Shown: positions 35,835 to 44,616, counted from the first letter of the stretch. The stretch is DNA of 64,000 nucleotides from UBA4465 sp002292365 (GCA_943788615.1 CALSQY010000004.1:1-64000); one strand, 5' to 3'. Notes: generated by a model not told the origin, from the letters alone. A program made the numbers and translations.

Positions 35835-36259
35835 TTTTTGTCTTTTATATTGATGGCTAAGGCATACAATTTCATTTGTTTAATCATGGCTGAAAATCCA
35901 TTTGACCGTTGACTACCTATAAATCTACCCATTCCTATCTTGTCAGGAAAATAAATGTCCTCATTTAATATTTCCTCTGCACGATGACCCGAAAGCACCC
36001 TCACCAATAAGCTGACTAGTCCTTTGGTAACTACGGTATTTGAATCGGCATGAAAAATTACTCGTTGATCTTCTTCTTGTGCAAATAACCAAACCTTTGA
36101 CTGACATCCTTTGACAATAAAATCATCAATTTTATTATTTACGGGAAAGGGTGCCAATTGATCTCCCAGTTCAATGAGGTAATTGATGGACATTTCTAAA
36201 TCACCATCAAGTAATCCAAACTCTTCAATTATCTCTTCCTGGCGAACCTTAATACTCAT
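35831..36259 (-). CDS. sufE: SufE sulfur-acceptor protein
   Basis: Takes persulfide sulfur from SufS and passes it to the SufBCD scaffold. 142 aa, with IVKGCQSKVWL carrying the acceptor Cys and LSGHRAEEIL and MGRFIGSQRSNGF in the C-terminal half, all standard SufE marks. It directly abuts sufS (no gap) and overlaps the DUF59 gene by four bases. Confidence 0.93.
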   Translation of the reverse strand: MSIKVRQEEIIEEFGLLDGDLEMSINYLIELGDQLAPFPVNNKIDDFIVKGCQSKVWLFAQEEDQRVIFHADSNTVVTKGLVSLLVRVLSGHRAEEILNEDIYFPDKIGMGRFIGSQRSNGFSAMIKQMKLYALAINIKDKK

Positions 36260-37498
36260 TTATCTTAGTTTTTTGATGAGGCTACTCAATACTGATACAA
36301 ATTGATCCACTTCTTCAAAAGTATTATAAATAGCAAAGGAGGCCCGCGCAGTACCTTCTACTATAAATCTGTCCATAAGAGGTTGCGTACAATGATGTCC
36401 CGTTCGAATGGCGATACCTTTGGCATCTAATAAGACACCCAAATCAAATGGATGTACTCCCTCAACATTAAACGAAATTACAGAAGCCTTTTCTGAAGCG
36501 GTACCCATAGGTTGAAACCCTTCAATTTCACTCAGCTGAGTAGTGGCTCTCAATAAAAGCTTATTTTCATGATGGCTTATTTGGTCTAAACCAATACTTT
36601 GTACAAATTCAATGGCTTTATTGAGACCGGTGACACCCGCGATATTAGGAGTACCTGCTTCAAATTTAAAGGGAATTTCGTTATAGGTTGTTTGCGTGAA
36701 ACTTACCTCTTTTATCATCTCACCTCCTCCTTGATAGGGTGGTATGGCCTCTAATAGAGACCTTTTCCCGTAAAGGACACCAACTCCGGTCGGTCCATAC
36801 ATTTTATGACCAGAAAAAGCATAAAAATCGCAATTTAATGATTTGACGTCAATCTTATTGTGCGGTGTTGCTTGGGCACCATCTATCAGCACTTTTGCGC
36901 CCCATTTATGAGCTGCTGCAATGACTTCTTTCACAGGATTAATGGTTCCTAATGTATTAGAAATATGCACCATTGATACAATCTTGGTACGATCTGAGAG
37001 CAGATTCAAAAACTCTTCAAAGATGAGTTCTCCCTGGTCATTGATAGGGATGATTTTCAAAACAGCTTTTGTCTTTTCACAAATGAGTTGCCATGGAACA
37101 ATATTAGAGTGGTGTTCCATACAAGATATCAATACTTCATCACCTGGTTTTAGTAGAGATCCACCGAGGGAATGCGCCACCAAATTGATGCTGTCTGTGG
37201 TACCTTTGGTAAAGATGATTTCCTCAGACTCGTTGGCATTGATAAACTGGGCAATCGATTTTCTGGTATTTTCATAGGCTGCTGTGGCCCGCTCAGCCAG
37301 AGTATGAATTCCTCTATGGATATTTGCGTTGTCCTCAGTATAATATCTACTGATCTCAGAGATAACGGCCAGGGGTTTCTGTGTAGTGGCGGCATTATCA
37401 AAATAAATCAGTGGGTTACCATTCACCGATTGATCCAAAACGTGAAATTGCTTTCTGATTGCGGTTAGGTCAAGTTGGTCTTTCAAAGTCAATGTCAT
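36260..37498 (-). CDS. sufS: cysteine desulfurase SufS
   Basis: PLP enzyme that removes sulfur from cysteine for Fe-S assembly. 412 residues: YFDNAATTQKP, MEHHSNIVPWQ, DGAQATPHNKIDV, the PLP Lys in FYAFSGHKMYGPTGVGVLYG and the active-site Cys in RTGHHCTQPLM, the group II pattern of SufS. ATGA overlap with sufD upstream and direct contact with sufE downstream. Confidence 0.95.
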   Translation of the reverse strand: MTLTLKDQLDLTAIRKQFHVLDQSVNGNPLIYFDNAATTQKPLAVISEISRYYTEDNANIHRGIHTLAERATAAYENTRKSIAQFINANESEEIIFTKGTTDSINLVAHSLGGSLLKPGDEVLISCMEHHSNIVPWQLICEKTKAVLKIIPINDQGELIFEEFLNLLSDRTKIVSMVHISNTLGTINPVKEVIAAAHKWGAKVLIDGAQATPHNKIDVKSLNCDFYAFSGHKMYGPTGVGVLYGKRSLLEAIPPYQGGGEMIKEVSFTQTTYNEIPFKFEAGTPNIAGVTGLNKAIEFVQSIGLDQISHHENKLLLRATTQLSEIEGFQPMGTASEKASVISFNVEGVHPFDLGVLLDAKGIAIRTGHHCTQPLMDRFIVEGTARASFAIYNTFEEVDQFVSVLSSLIKKLR

Positions 37499-38736
37499 CC
37501 AATCAATCGTTTTCTAATAATTGTATCAATTTCTTCCTTTACAAATTCAAAAGGGATATATTCTAAAGATTGTTTTGCGAAAGCGATGAGTATCAAGGCT
37601 TTGGCTTGATTTTTCCCAATGCCTCGGGCTCTTAAGTAAAAAAGTGCCTCTTCATCCATTTGTCCGACAGTGCATCCGTGTGAACATTTGACATCATCTG
37701 CCCAAATTTCAAGTTGAGGTTTGGTATAAATACTTGCCGCATCAGAGAGGTTTATATTTTGATTAGACTGAAAAGCATTGGTCTTTTGTGCTTCAGGTCT
37801 TACAAAAATCTTACCATTGAAAACGGCCCGTGAATTTTCATCTAGTATGCCTTTGTAAAGTTCATTACTGTAGGAGTGGGGCTGAGTATGATTCACTGCC
37901 GTATGATTGTCAACATGAGTATGACCCGTAATTAGATAAAGGCCATGCATGTGCGATTCACAATGCTCTCCTAATTGGTTTATGCTGAGGTTATTTCTAA
38001 TTAATCCTCCCTCAAAGGAATAAACATTACTGTTAAACTTGCTTTGGGTGTCTTGGTTTACTTCGAGATTATAAACCTGAAAAACATGTTTCTTGTAATT
38101 TTGAATTTTCGTTATGTTTACTTCAGCATTGGCTTTTACATCTACCGACACCTTTTTATTGATAAAGACGGGATGGTTTCCTGTGCTGATGGTTTTTTCG
38201 AGAATCTGGATGTGTGTATTTGAATGCGCAGTGATCTGAGTGTTTGGATTACCAAATACTTGGCCCTGCTCACTATCGTAAAAATAATAAATGAAAAAGG
38301 GTTGAGGTCTATAGTTTTCACTCACCTCAATTTTTAAACTATTTTCACAAAATGCCACATTTAGTGCATCAAAGACGTCCTTGAAGCTTTGGTCTGAATC
38401 TGTTGCTGATTGACAGCAAACATCATTGAGTAGTTCCGATCGGGCAGGTAGGTAGTTCCCATTGAGAAAGACCAAATGATTACCTTTTAATTTGTAAAAA
38501 TGATCTTCAAAATGGAGCGCAGTTGTCTTTGAGGTTGTAATTTTTTCAAAATCGAAATTTTTTTTCAAAATTCGATCGACGGGGGTATATTTATACTCTT
38601 CATTTTTTCGACTGGGAAAATTATGAAGTAATGCAAAGTCTAGCGCAGATTTTCTATGGGACAATGAAGAAGACAGATAGGTTGCTTCATTTTTATTATA
38701 TTGGTCTTGAATGCTATTGATAACAGATATATCCAT
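37495..38736 (-). CDS. sufD: Fe-S assembly scaffold protein SufD
   Basis: Beta-helix scaffold protein forming the SufBC2D complex. 413 residues: a variable N-terminal part (NFPSRKNEEYKYTPVDRIL) and a C-terminal half with HTHVDNHTAVNHTQPHSYSN, GKIFVRPEAQKTNAFQSN and the signature DDVKCSHGCTVGQMDEEALFYLRARG. It starts eight bases after the sufC stop and overlaps sufS by four bases. Confidence 0.93.
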   Translation of the reverse strand: MDISVINSIQDQYNKNEATYLSSSLSHRKSALDFALLHNFPSRKNEEYKYTPVDRILKKNFDFEKITTSKTTALHFEDHFYKLKGNHLVFLNGNYLPARSELLNDVCCQSATDSDQSFKDVFDALNVAFCENSLKIEVSENYRPQPFFIYYFYDSEQGQVFGNPNTQITAHSNTHIQILEKTISTGNHPVFINKKVSVDVKANAEVNITKIQNYKKHVFQVYNLEVNQDTQSKFNSNVYSFEGGLIRNNLSINQLGEHCESHMHGLYLITGHTHVDNHTAVNHTQPHSYSNELYKGILDENSRAVFNGKIFVRPEAQKTNAFQSNQNINLSDAASIYTKPQLEIWADDVKCSHGCTVGQMDEEALFYLRARGIGKNQAKALILIAFAKQSLEYIPFEFVKEEIDTIIRKRLIG

Positions 38737-38743
38737 TATAAAA

Positions 38744-39508
38744 TTAAATGGTCTCTAGGGAACCATGTTCAGCTTTTATCCAATCGTAACCTTTTTTCTC
38801 CAGTTCCATTGCCAAGGATTTGTCTCCGGTCTTTACAATTTTCCCGTCAAACAAGACATGAACAAAATCAGGTAGAATATAGTCAAGAAGTCGCTGGTAA
38901 TGGGTAATGAGAATAATTGCATTGTCTTTTGACTTCAAACTATTAACACCATGTGAAACAATCCTCAAGGCATCAATGTCTAATCCTGAATCTGTTTCAT
39001 CAAGGATGGCTAGTTTAGGTTCGAGCATGGCCATTTGAAAAATTTCATTTCTTTTTTTCTCGCCTCCAGAAAATCCTTCATTCAATGATCGACTGAGTAG
39101 TGCTTGATCGATCTCAACAAGTTTCATTTTGGACTTCATCAGTTTGAGAAAAGCAACCGCATCTAGGCTTTTTTTACCTCGATGTTGACGAATTTGATTG
39201 ATCGCAGTTTTTAAGAAGTTTGTAGTACTGACGCCCGGGATTTCAACGGGATATTGAAAGGCTAAAAAGATACCCTCCCTTGCCCGTTCTTCAGCTTCTA
39301 AATCAAGGAGGTTTTTGTTTTCAAAAACAATACTGCCCTTCATGATTTCATAACCATCTCTTCCCGCTAATACGGAGGCCAGGGTGCTTTTCCCCGACCC
39401 ATTAGGACCCATTATTGCATGTACTTCCCCGGCTTTAATTTCTAAGTTAATGCCTTTGAGGATCTCTTTACCCTCGATATTTGCATGGAGATTTTTTATG
39501 GATATCAT
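38744..39508 (-). CDS. sufC: Fe-S assembly ATPase SufC
   Basis: ABC-type ATPase of the SufBC2D scaffold. 254 residues with Walker A GPNGSGKST, signature SGGEKKRNEIFQMA, Walker B LAILDETDSGLDIDA and the switch ITHYQRLLDYI. These are SufC-specific variants of the ABC motifs. It lies between sufB (32 bases upstream) and sufD. Confidence 0.95.
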   Translation of the reverse strand: MISIKNLHANIEGKEILKGINLEIKAGEVHAIMGPNGSGKSTLASVLAGRDGYEIMKGSIVFENKNLLDLEAEERAREGIFLAFQYPVEIPGVSTTNFLKTAINQIRQHRGKKSLDAVAFLKLMKSKMKLVEIDQALLSRSLNEGFSGGEKKRNEIFQMAMLEPKLAILDETDSGLDIDALRIVSHGVNSLKSKDNAIILITHYQRLLDYILPDFVHVLFDGKIVKTGDKSLAMELEKKGYDWIKAEHGSLETI

Positions 39509-39539
39509 TTGATTTTTTCTACTGACTTGCTATTTGTTT

Positions 39540-40985
39540 TTATCCTACACTCCCCTCAAGGGTAAGTGCCAATAATTTCTGTGCTTCCACAGCAAATTCC
39601 ATGGGTAGGTTATTCATTACTTCCTTGGCAAATCCGTTTACGATTAAGGCAATAGAGCTTTCTTCGTCGAGTCCTCTTTGCTTACAGTAAAAGATTTGAT
39701 CTTCACCAATTTTAGAGGTTGTAGCCTCATGTTCAATTTGAGAACTACTATTTTCAACATCAATGTATGGAAAGGTATGCGCACCACATTGATTTCCCAT
39801 TAGTAGTGAATCGCACTGAGAAAAATTTCTTGAATGAGTGGCTCTTTTTGAAATATTTACGTGACCTCTATAAGAGTTTTGAGACTTTCCTGCCGAGATC
39901 CCTTTGGATACGATTCTTGATTTGGTATGCTTTCCCAAATGAATCATTTTAGTTCCAGTATCGGCTTGCTGATAATTGTTGGTCACCGCAACGGAATAAA
40001 ATTCTCCTACGGAATAATCACCCTTCAAGATACAAGAGGGATATTTCCATGTGACAGCAGAGCCTGTTTCAACTTGAGTCCAAGAAATTTTGGCATGATC
40101 TCCAGCACAAATTCCTCTTTTGGTAACAAAATTATAAATACCACCTACACCTTCTTTATTTCCTGGATACCAGTTTTGAACAGTAGAGTATTTTACCTCA
40201 GCATTCTTTGCTGCATAAATTTCTACTACGGCCGCATGCAGTTGGTTTTCATCTCGCATCGGCGCGGTACATCCCTCGAGATAGCTCACATAGCTATCGT
40301 CCTCAGCAACAATCAGCGTTCTTTCAAATTGCCCTGTATTGGCCGCATTGATTCTAAAATACGTAGAAAGCTCCATGGGGCACCTGACACCTTTGGGGAT
40401 ATAACAAAAAGAGCCATCCGAAAACACAGCAGAGTTGAGCGCCGCGTAATAATTATCGGCCGCAGGGACTACTGAACCTAAATATTTTTTAATGAGTTCC
40501 GGATGTTCAAGTACGGCGTCACTAAATGAGCAAAAAATAATCCCTAATTCCGAGAGTGTTTCTTTGAAGGTGGTAGCTACAGACACCGAATCAATTACAG
40601 CGTCCACTGCGATTCCTGATAAACGTTTTTGTTCGTTCAATGAAATACCTAAGCGCTCAAATGTTTTGATCATTTCAGGATCAAGTTCATCCAAGCTTTT
40701 TATTTTACCGCCTTTTTTTGGAGCCGAATAATATTTTAAAACTTGATAATCTATTTTAGGATAATGAACATTGGACCATTTAGGCTCTTCCAGCTGGGAC
40801 CAATGCCGGAAGGATTTGAGTCTCCAGTTAAGCAGCCATTCGGGCTCATTTTTTTTGTGTGATATAAATTTTACAATATCCTCATTGAGGCCCATGGGGG
40901 CTTCATCTGCTTCAAAATTAACAGACCAACCATGCTCGTATTCTTTGGAGGTAAATTCTTCTAAAACCTGATCATCTGTACTCAT
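39540..40985 (-). CDS. sufB: Fe-S assembly scaffold protein SufB
   Basis: Main cluster-building scaffold of the Suf system. 481 residues with YYAALNSAVFSDGSFCYIPKGVRCPMELSTYFRIN, YLEGCTAPMRDENQLHAAVVE, VQNWYPGNKEGVGGIYNFVTKRG and QCDSLLMGNQCGAHTFPYI near the C-terminus, containing the conserved Cys. It leads the operon sufB-C-D-S-E-DUF59-bacilliredoxin; a TAAATTTG promoter match lies 24 bases upstream. No SufR or IscR gene adjoins; the nearest regulator is an Lrp/AsnC protein on the same strand. Confidence 0.96.
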   Translation of the reverse strand: MSTDDQVLEEFTSKEYEHGWSVNFEADEAPMGLNEDIVKFISHKKNEPEWLLNWRLKSFRHWSQLEEPKWSNVHYPKIDYQVLKYYSAPKKGGKIKSLDELDPEMIKTFERLGISLNEQKRLSGIAVDAVIDSVSVATTFKETLSELGIIFCSFSDAVLEHPELIKKYLGSVVPAADNYYAALNSAVFSDGSFCYIPKGVRCPMELSTYFRINAANTGQFERTLIVAEDDSYVSYLEGCTAPMRDENQLHAAVVEIYAAKNAEVKYSTVQNWYPGNKEGVGGIYNFVTKRGICAGDHAKISWTQVETGSAVTWKYPSCILKGDYSVGEFYSVAVTNNYQQADTGTKMIHLGKHTKSRIVSKGISAGKSQNSYRGHVNISKRATHSRNFSQCDSLLMGNQCGAHTFPYIDVENSSSQIEHEATTSKIGEDQIFYCKQRGLDEESSIALIVNGFAKEVMNNLPMEFAVEAQKLLALTLEGSVG

Positions 40986-41009
40986 CTATTCTTCTTCTTA
41001 TATAGGTCG

Positions 41010-41017
41010 CAAATTTA
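41010..41017 (-). promoter_or_regulatory. candidate -7 promoter element (TAAATTTG) for the suf operon
   Basis: TAAATTTGCGACC on the minus strand fits TAnnTTTG with the frequent following C, 24 bases before the sufB ATG. -33 element unclear. Confidence 0.45.
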
Positions 41018-41168
41018 ATCACTTATTCATACACATTCTAAATAAGGAGAAAAAAAATATCATTTTTTAACTATTATTATGATATGTCTCAGAATAAGCT
41101 CATTACTTTCTGTTTGTCCTAAAAACTAAAATCGATGGCATATCTTTTTTAGGGAGTATGATTTATCC

Positions 41169-41633
41169 TCAAGAAAAAGACAAATGCCTGTTCAGGCTTT
41201 CCTCCAAACTTATAAATGTTTCCGTACGTTCGATTCCTTCAACTTTTTGAATCTTATCATGTAAGACATCTTTAAGGTGCCGGGTGTCCTTGCAATGTAT
41301 TTTTATGAAAATATTGTAGTTACCTGTTGTGTAGTGAACTTTCACGATCTCTGGAATTTTTTTTAAGTTATTCACTACAGAATCGTAAAGAGAACTTTTG
41401 AGTAGATAAATGCCCATGAAGCAGGTTACGTCAAATCCCAATTTTGAGTAATCCATTTTAAGTGTTGTGCCAGTCACAATTCCCATCTCCTCTAGTTTTT
41501 TCATTCTAACGTGTACAGTACCTCCTGACACAAAAACTCTTTTTGCTACTTCTGTATAGGGTATTTTGGCATCTTCCATCAAAATATTAAGTATTTTGAG
41601 ATCAACGTTATCAATTTCGTAATTTTTACTCAT
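41169..41633 (-). CDS. Lrp/AsnC-family transcriptional regulator
   Basis: 154-residue feast/famine regulator: N-terminal HTH (DNVDLKILNILMEDAKIPYTEVAKRVFVSGGTVHVRMKKLEEMGIV) and C-terminal RAM ligand-binding domain (FMGIYLLKSSLYDSVVNNLKK, VKVHYTTGNYNIFIKIHC, IERTETFISLEES). Ligand unknown, often an amino acid. A TAATTTTG promoter match lies at 41661-41668. It precedes the suf operon on the same strand with 183 bases between, too far to assume co-transcription, and is divergent from the tRNA-like RNA. Confidence 0.9.
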   Translation of the reverse strand: MSKNYEIDNVDLKILNILMEDAKIPYTEVAKRVFVSGGTVHVRMKKLEEMGIVTGTTLKMDYSKLGFDVTCFMGIYLLKSSLYDSVVNNLKKIPEIVKVHYTTGNYNIFIKIHCKDTRHLKDVLHDKIQKVEGIERTETFISLEESLNRHLSFS

Positions 41634-41660
41634 CTTAAAGTTATTTTTTTATTAATTATG

Positions 41661-41668
41661 CAAAATTA
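41661..41668 (-). promoter_or_regulatory. candidate -7 element (TAATTTTG) for the Lrp-family gene
   Basis: Minus-strand TAATTTTGC, 27 bases before the ATG at 41633, matching TAnnTTTG. Confidence 0.35.
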
Positions 41669-41743
41669 TGACTAAATATCTGTCTTGTAGATAAATATCA
41701 TCCAAATCTATTAAATTATTTTTAATATAACGCAAATTATACC

Positions 41744-41751
41744 TAATTTTG
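41744..41751 (+). promoter_or_regulatory. candidate -7 element (TAATTTTG) for the tRNA-like RNA
   Basis: Plus-strand TAATTTTG, 40 bases before the predicted 5' end of the tRNA-like RNA at 41792. -33 element not obvious. Confidence 0.3.
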
Positions 41752-41791
41752 GATTGTATTTTTTTTTGATTAAGGTCAAAAAATAATTTAT

Positions 41792-41913
41792 TGTAGGGTG
41801 ATGAAACTGGCAGACATGCCCTCCTATCTCGGGGGTGAAGGTTCGGGAAAAAGCACATATGGAGCTCGTATGTGTCTAACCACTTCGTGAAGGTTCGATT
41901 CCTTCTCCTACAG
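41792..41913 (+). ncRNA. tRNA-Leu-like RNA with an abnormally long structured variable region (122 nt)
   Basis: Acceptor arms TGTAGGG and TCCTACA pair; the D-arm ATG-AAACTGGCAGA-CAT is the classic class II (Leu) form; the T-arm is GAAGG-TTCGATT-CCTTC. The anticodon-position arm is CCCTC-CTATCTC-GGGGG, giving ATC at 34-36 and a pyrimidine at 37, not a Leu anticodon. Between it and the T-arm lie 53 bases that fold into their own arm: GAAG-GTT pairs with AAC-CA-CTTC around a CACATA/TATGTG hairpin. GTGAAGGTTCG occurs twice, 52 bases apart (41835 and 41887), so the T-arm 5' half has a duplicate. A strong terminator follows. This is either a degenerate or interrupted tRNA-Leu or a structured RNA derived from one. 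Confidence 0.6.
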
Positions 41914-41943
41914 CAACCTATTAGGTTAATGTTGTTTATTTGA

Positions 41944-41978
41944 AAGTCGTTTGTGGGGGTGCAGACGGCTTTTTTTTT
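41944..41978 (+). terminator. rho-independent terminator after the tRNA-like RNA
   Basis: Nine-bp stem (41945-41953 with 41962-41970, some G-T pairs) and an 8-base G-rich loop, followed by eight T residues on the plus strand. It shows that the tRNA-like region belongs to a discrete plus-strand transcription unit. Confidence 0.8.
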
Positions 41979-42008
41979 CCAGAATCATATATTAATGTAT
42001 TTCAAAAG

Positions 42009-42659
42009 TTAAAAAAGGAAATAGAGACTCCCAAAAAAGAGCAATTGAATGATTAAAATATGTAGTGAAATCATAAAATGTCCCTTGAATTGGACAAGTT
42101 CCAACAAGATTTGGATCAGTAATGAATAAATAAGCCATCCCATATAATTACTGAGGGGTGCGACCATCGTATCAAAAGACCAATAGTCAAGTTGTGGTGC
42201 GAGGGGTTCTAATAGAACATCAAGGCTAACCATGAGTACCGAAGAAACCAATATTTTCATGATAGGAAGTTTAAAAAATCTTTGGATAATGCCGCGTGTT
42301 GCTAAAGACAAAATGACCCAATTAATCCCCATTATTATAGGAACATTATCGAGCTTTATACCCAAATTAGCACCATAACTATAATTTCCAAAGAGAAAAC
42401 CAAACTTGACACCCAACCATTCGGCTATAAATCCAATAAAAAAAACTGCTGGAATGGGCCAAGATATTTTGATGCTTTTTTTTGGTAGACCATCCCATAG
42501 AACCAGGAAGATTAAGAAAAGTATGGCCCATGTTTTACTTAGGAACCATTGGATGTATCCCAAATGCACACCTATGAGAGCTGAGAGATGAATAATGTAA
42601 AGGGCACATATAAAAAGAGAACTCCTTGAGGAGGGCAAACGTTTTTGGATTAAGTTCAT
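42009..42659 (-). CDS. cruF: carotenoid 1,2-hydratase, CruF family (DUF422)
   Basis: Polytopic membrane protein of 216 residues with about seven hydrophobic segments and the family blocks FGNYSYGANLGIKLDNVPIIMGINW and SLDVLLEPLAPQLDYW. CruF adds water across the psi end of acyclic carotenoid ends, giving 1'-hydroxy groups in myxol and saproxanthin-type pigments. It overlaps the desaturase gene by four bases, the usual cruF-crtD arrangement. The exact substrate depends on other carotenoid genes that are not in the window. Confidence 0.85.
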   Translation of the reverse strand: MNLIQKRLPSSRSSLFICALYIIHLSALIGVHLGYIQWFLSKTWAILFLIFLVLWDGLPKKSIKISWPIPAVFFIGFIAEWLGVKFGFLFGNYSYGANLGIKLDNVPIIMGINWVILSLATRGIIQRFFKLPIMKILVSSVLMVSLDVLLEPLAPQLDYWSFDTMVAPLSNYMGWLIYSLLIQILLELVQFKGHFMISLHILIIQLLFFGSLYFLF

Positions 42660-44128
42660 TTGAGGCGGGCAATCTGTTCACCTACAATTTTAGCAGATAA
42701 TAAGGATAAAGGAATACCTCCTCCGGGGTGTACGGATCCCCCGCAAAAATATAAATTTTTTAATTTCTTTGAGAAATTAGGATGCCGAAAAAAGGCTGCA
42801 AATTTATTATTACTTGAAGCACCATAAAGGGCTCCTTGATGCGAACTTGTTTCTGATTCTATTTTGATTGGGTCTAGAATTTTTTCTGATTCAATATAAT
42901 CTTCAATATGTACGTTGAGCGTTCGATTTATTTTGCCAATGATATTTTCGCGGGCTTGCTTTTTTATTTGGTCCCAGTCTTGATTAAAATTGCCTGGACA
43001 ATTAATCATTACAAACCAGTTCTCGCAGCCTTCGGGTGCATCTTTTTTTTCTTCCTTACTTGAGATGTTGATATAAATGGTAGGATCATCAATGAGGGTT
43101 TTCCTTTCAAAAATATGCTTGAATTCTTCTTCATAGGATTCGCTGAACAAAATGTTATGAAGATCAAGGGGTTTAAAAGTCTTTTTGATGCCCCAATAAA
43201 ATATTAAGGCTGAGCTTGACCGCTCTTGAGAAAGAGTTTTTTTGGGTTTTATGACGTCTTTAAGTAGCCGTTGATAGGTGGCGTAGATATCCATGTTGCA
43301 CACAATCAAATCACATTCATGTTTCTGTGACCCGGCTACAACACCGGTGATTTTGCTTCCTTCGTGAAGAATTTCTGTTACCGCATTAGATAACTGAAAT
43401 TCGGCTCCTTTAGATTGACATAAACGGTAGAGGCTTTGACTGATCTCATGCATACCCCCTTTGGGAAAATAGGTACCTAAGCCCATTTCTAAATGGGGAA
43501 TCATGGACATAATGCCTGGGGTTTTATAAGGTGAAGAGCCATTGTAAGTAGCAAATCGATTAAAAAACTGGATCAGTTTCTTATGTTTTAATGTTCGTTG
43601 GTTCAGTTGATCAAGGGATTCAAATAAATTTAGGTGAACACTATTAAATAAAGTTTTGATCGTAGTGTAAGAAAAATAAGTAGCCCAACGATGCAGTGAT
43701 TTTTCAAGAAATATTGGTGCAGTAAGGTCATATTTGAGTTTAGACTTTTTCAAATATCTTGCAATAATTATAGGATCAACTTTAAAAGTCTGACTGACTT
43801 CATTGACAAACATTGATGGATCCGATTTTGCGGAAAGGGTAGTACCATCCTCCCAAAAATAATTACAGAGGACTTTCTTTCTAATATAATTAAAATGGTC
43901 TTTGGGGTTTTCCCCAAACAATTCAAATAATTCATTGATGTATTGGGGCATGGTAAATAGTGAAGGTCCCATGTCCCAACGGTAACCTTTGTAACGAAAA
44001 CTAGTGATTTTGCCACCCACATAGTCATTAGATTCAAAAGCTTTTACCCGATAACCTTTTTGTAAAAGTCTCAAAATCGATGCGAGACCTGCAATACCCG
44101 TTCCTATAACGATCGCTGTTTTTCTCAT
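42656..44128 (-). CDS. phytoene desaturase-family carotenoid desaturase (CrtD/CrtI-like)
   Basis: FAD flavoprotein of 490 residues. N-terminal dinucleotide-binding motif AIVIGTGIAGLASILRLLQKG with VGGKITSFRYKGYRWDMGPSLFTMP, mid-protein YFPKGGMHEISQSLYRL and C-terminal YFCGGSVHPGGGIPLSLLSAKIVGEQIA are the CrtI-family marks. Pairing with cruF favours a CrtD role, introducing the 3',4' double bond into the hydroxylated acyclic end, over a general phytoene desaturase. Its start is divergent from a 99-aa gene and the XRE-S24 regulator; the gap holds a 32-base palindrome. Confidence 0.88.
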   Translation of the reverse strand: MRKTAIVIGTGIAGLASILRLLQKGYRVKAFESNDYVGGKITSFRYKGYRWDMGPSLFTMPQYINELFELFGENPKDHFNYIRKKVLCNYFWEDGTTLSAKSDPSMFVNEVSQTFKVDPIIIARYLKKSKLKYDLTAPIFLEKSLHRWATYFSYTTIKTLFNSVHLNLFESLDQLNQRTLKHKKLIQFFNRFATYNGSSPYKTPGIMSMIPHLEMGLGTYFPKGGMHEISQSLYRLCQSKGAEFQLSNAVTEILHEGSKITGVVAGSQKHECDLIVCNMDIYATYQRLLKDVIKPKKTLSQERSSSALIFYWGIKKTFKPLDLHNILFSESYEEEFKHIFERKTLIDDPTIYINISSKEEKKDAPEGCENWFVMINCPGNFNQDWDQIKKQARENIIGKINRTLNVHIEDYIESEKILDPIKIESETSSHQGALYGASSNNKFAAFFRHPNFSKKLKNLYFCGGSVHPGGGIPLSLLSAKIVGEQIARLK

Positions 44129-44276
44129 AAATATTCGTTGATAATTGCAAATTAAACGAATAGGAGATTTTGAATTTTAATTTTAGCCTTATATTAATGA
44201 AAATATTTTTTTCCGTAGAAGCCCAAAGAGCCTTTTATATGAATATTTTTATATAATTACTTGTAATTACTAATAT

Positions 44277-44308
44277 TTTTACTATTATTGCTAATATTAA
44301 TAGTAAAA
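44277..44308 (+). promoter_or_regulatory. candidate operator: 32-base palindrome, 11-bp arms
   Basis: TTTTACTATTA (44277-44287) is exactly inverted as TAATAGTAAAA (44298-44308) around a 10-base centre. It lies eight bases before the ATG of the 99-aa gene and within the divergent gap with the carotenoid desaturase. Size and symmetry fit a dimeric repressor such as the XRE-S24 protein encoded at 44649. Confidence 0.5.
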
Positions 44309-44316
44309 TTAAGATC

Positions 44317-44616
44317 ATGGAAGTAGATGATGTAAGGACATCTTTAATAATTAATGATCATTATGGTCTCAAAATAGAATCTAAGCGATTAATTTCAGGT
44401 AATTTTCAAGTGAAGTTTTTTGCACTTCTAAAACAAAAAAAACCTTTTTATGGCTACGTTTTGGTAGATGCGGCTTGTACCTTGAGAGAAGTTGTTTTGA
44501 GAATAAGAAATAAATTATGCCTTATTCAAAGTCAAAAGGATTTTAGACAGATGCATCTTTATTCTATAGATAAACTTTCAGATTTAGATTTAAATTTCAT
44601 CATATTTAGTCAGTAA
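44317..44616 (+). CDS. small hypothetical protein (99 aa)
   Basis: 99 residues with mixed alpha/beta composition (KRLISGNFQVKFFALLKQKK, TLREVVLRIRNKLCLIQ) and no signal peptide or membrane segment. No family recognised. It starts right behind the palindrome at 44277-44308 and ends 33 bases before the XRE-S24 regulator on the same strand, so it probably forms a two-gene operon with it; the spacing and coding-like composition support a real gene. Confidence 0.55.
   Translation: MEVDDVRTSLIINDHYGLKIESKRLISGNFQVKFFALLKQKKPFYGYVLVDAACTLREVVLRIRNKLCLIQSQKDFRQMHLYSIDKLSDLDLNFIIFSQ

Noticed and set aside
39927..40475. 182-codon plus-strand open frame opposite sufB
   Set aside because: It lies entirely within the conserved sufB gene, and its translation shows no domain or signal that would justify an overlapping gene.
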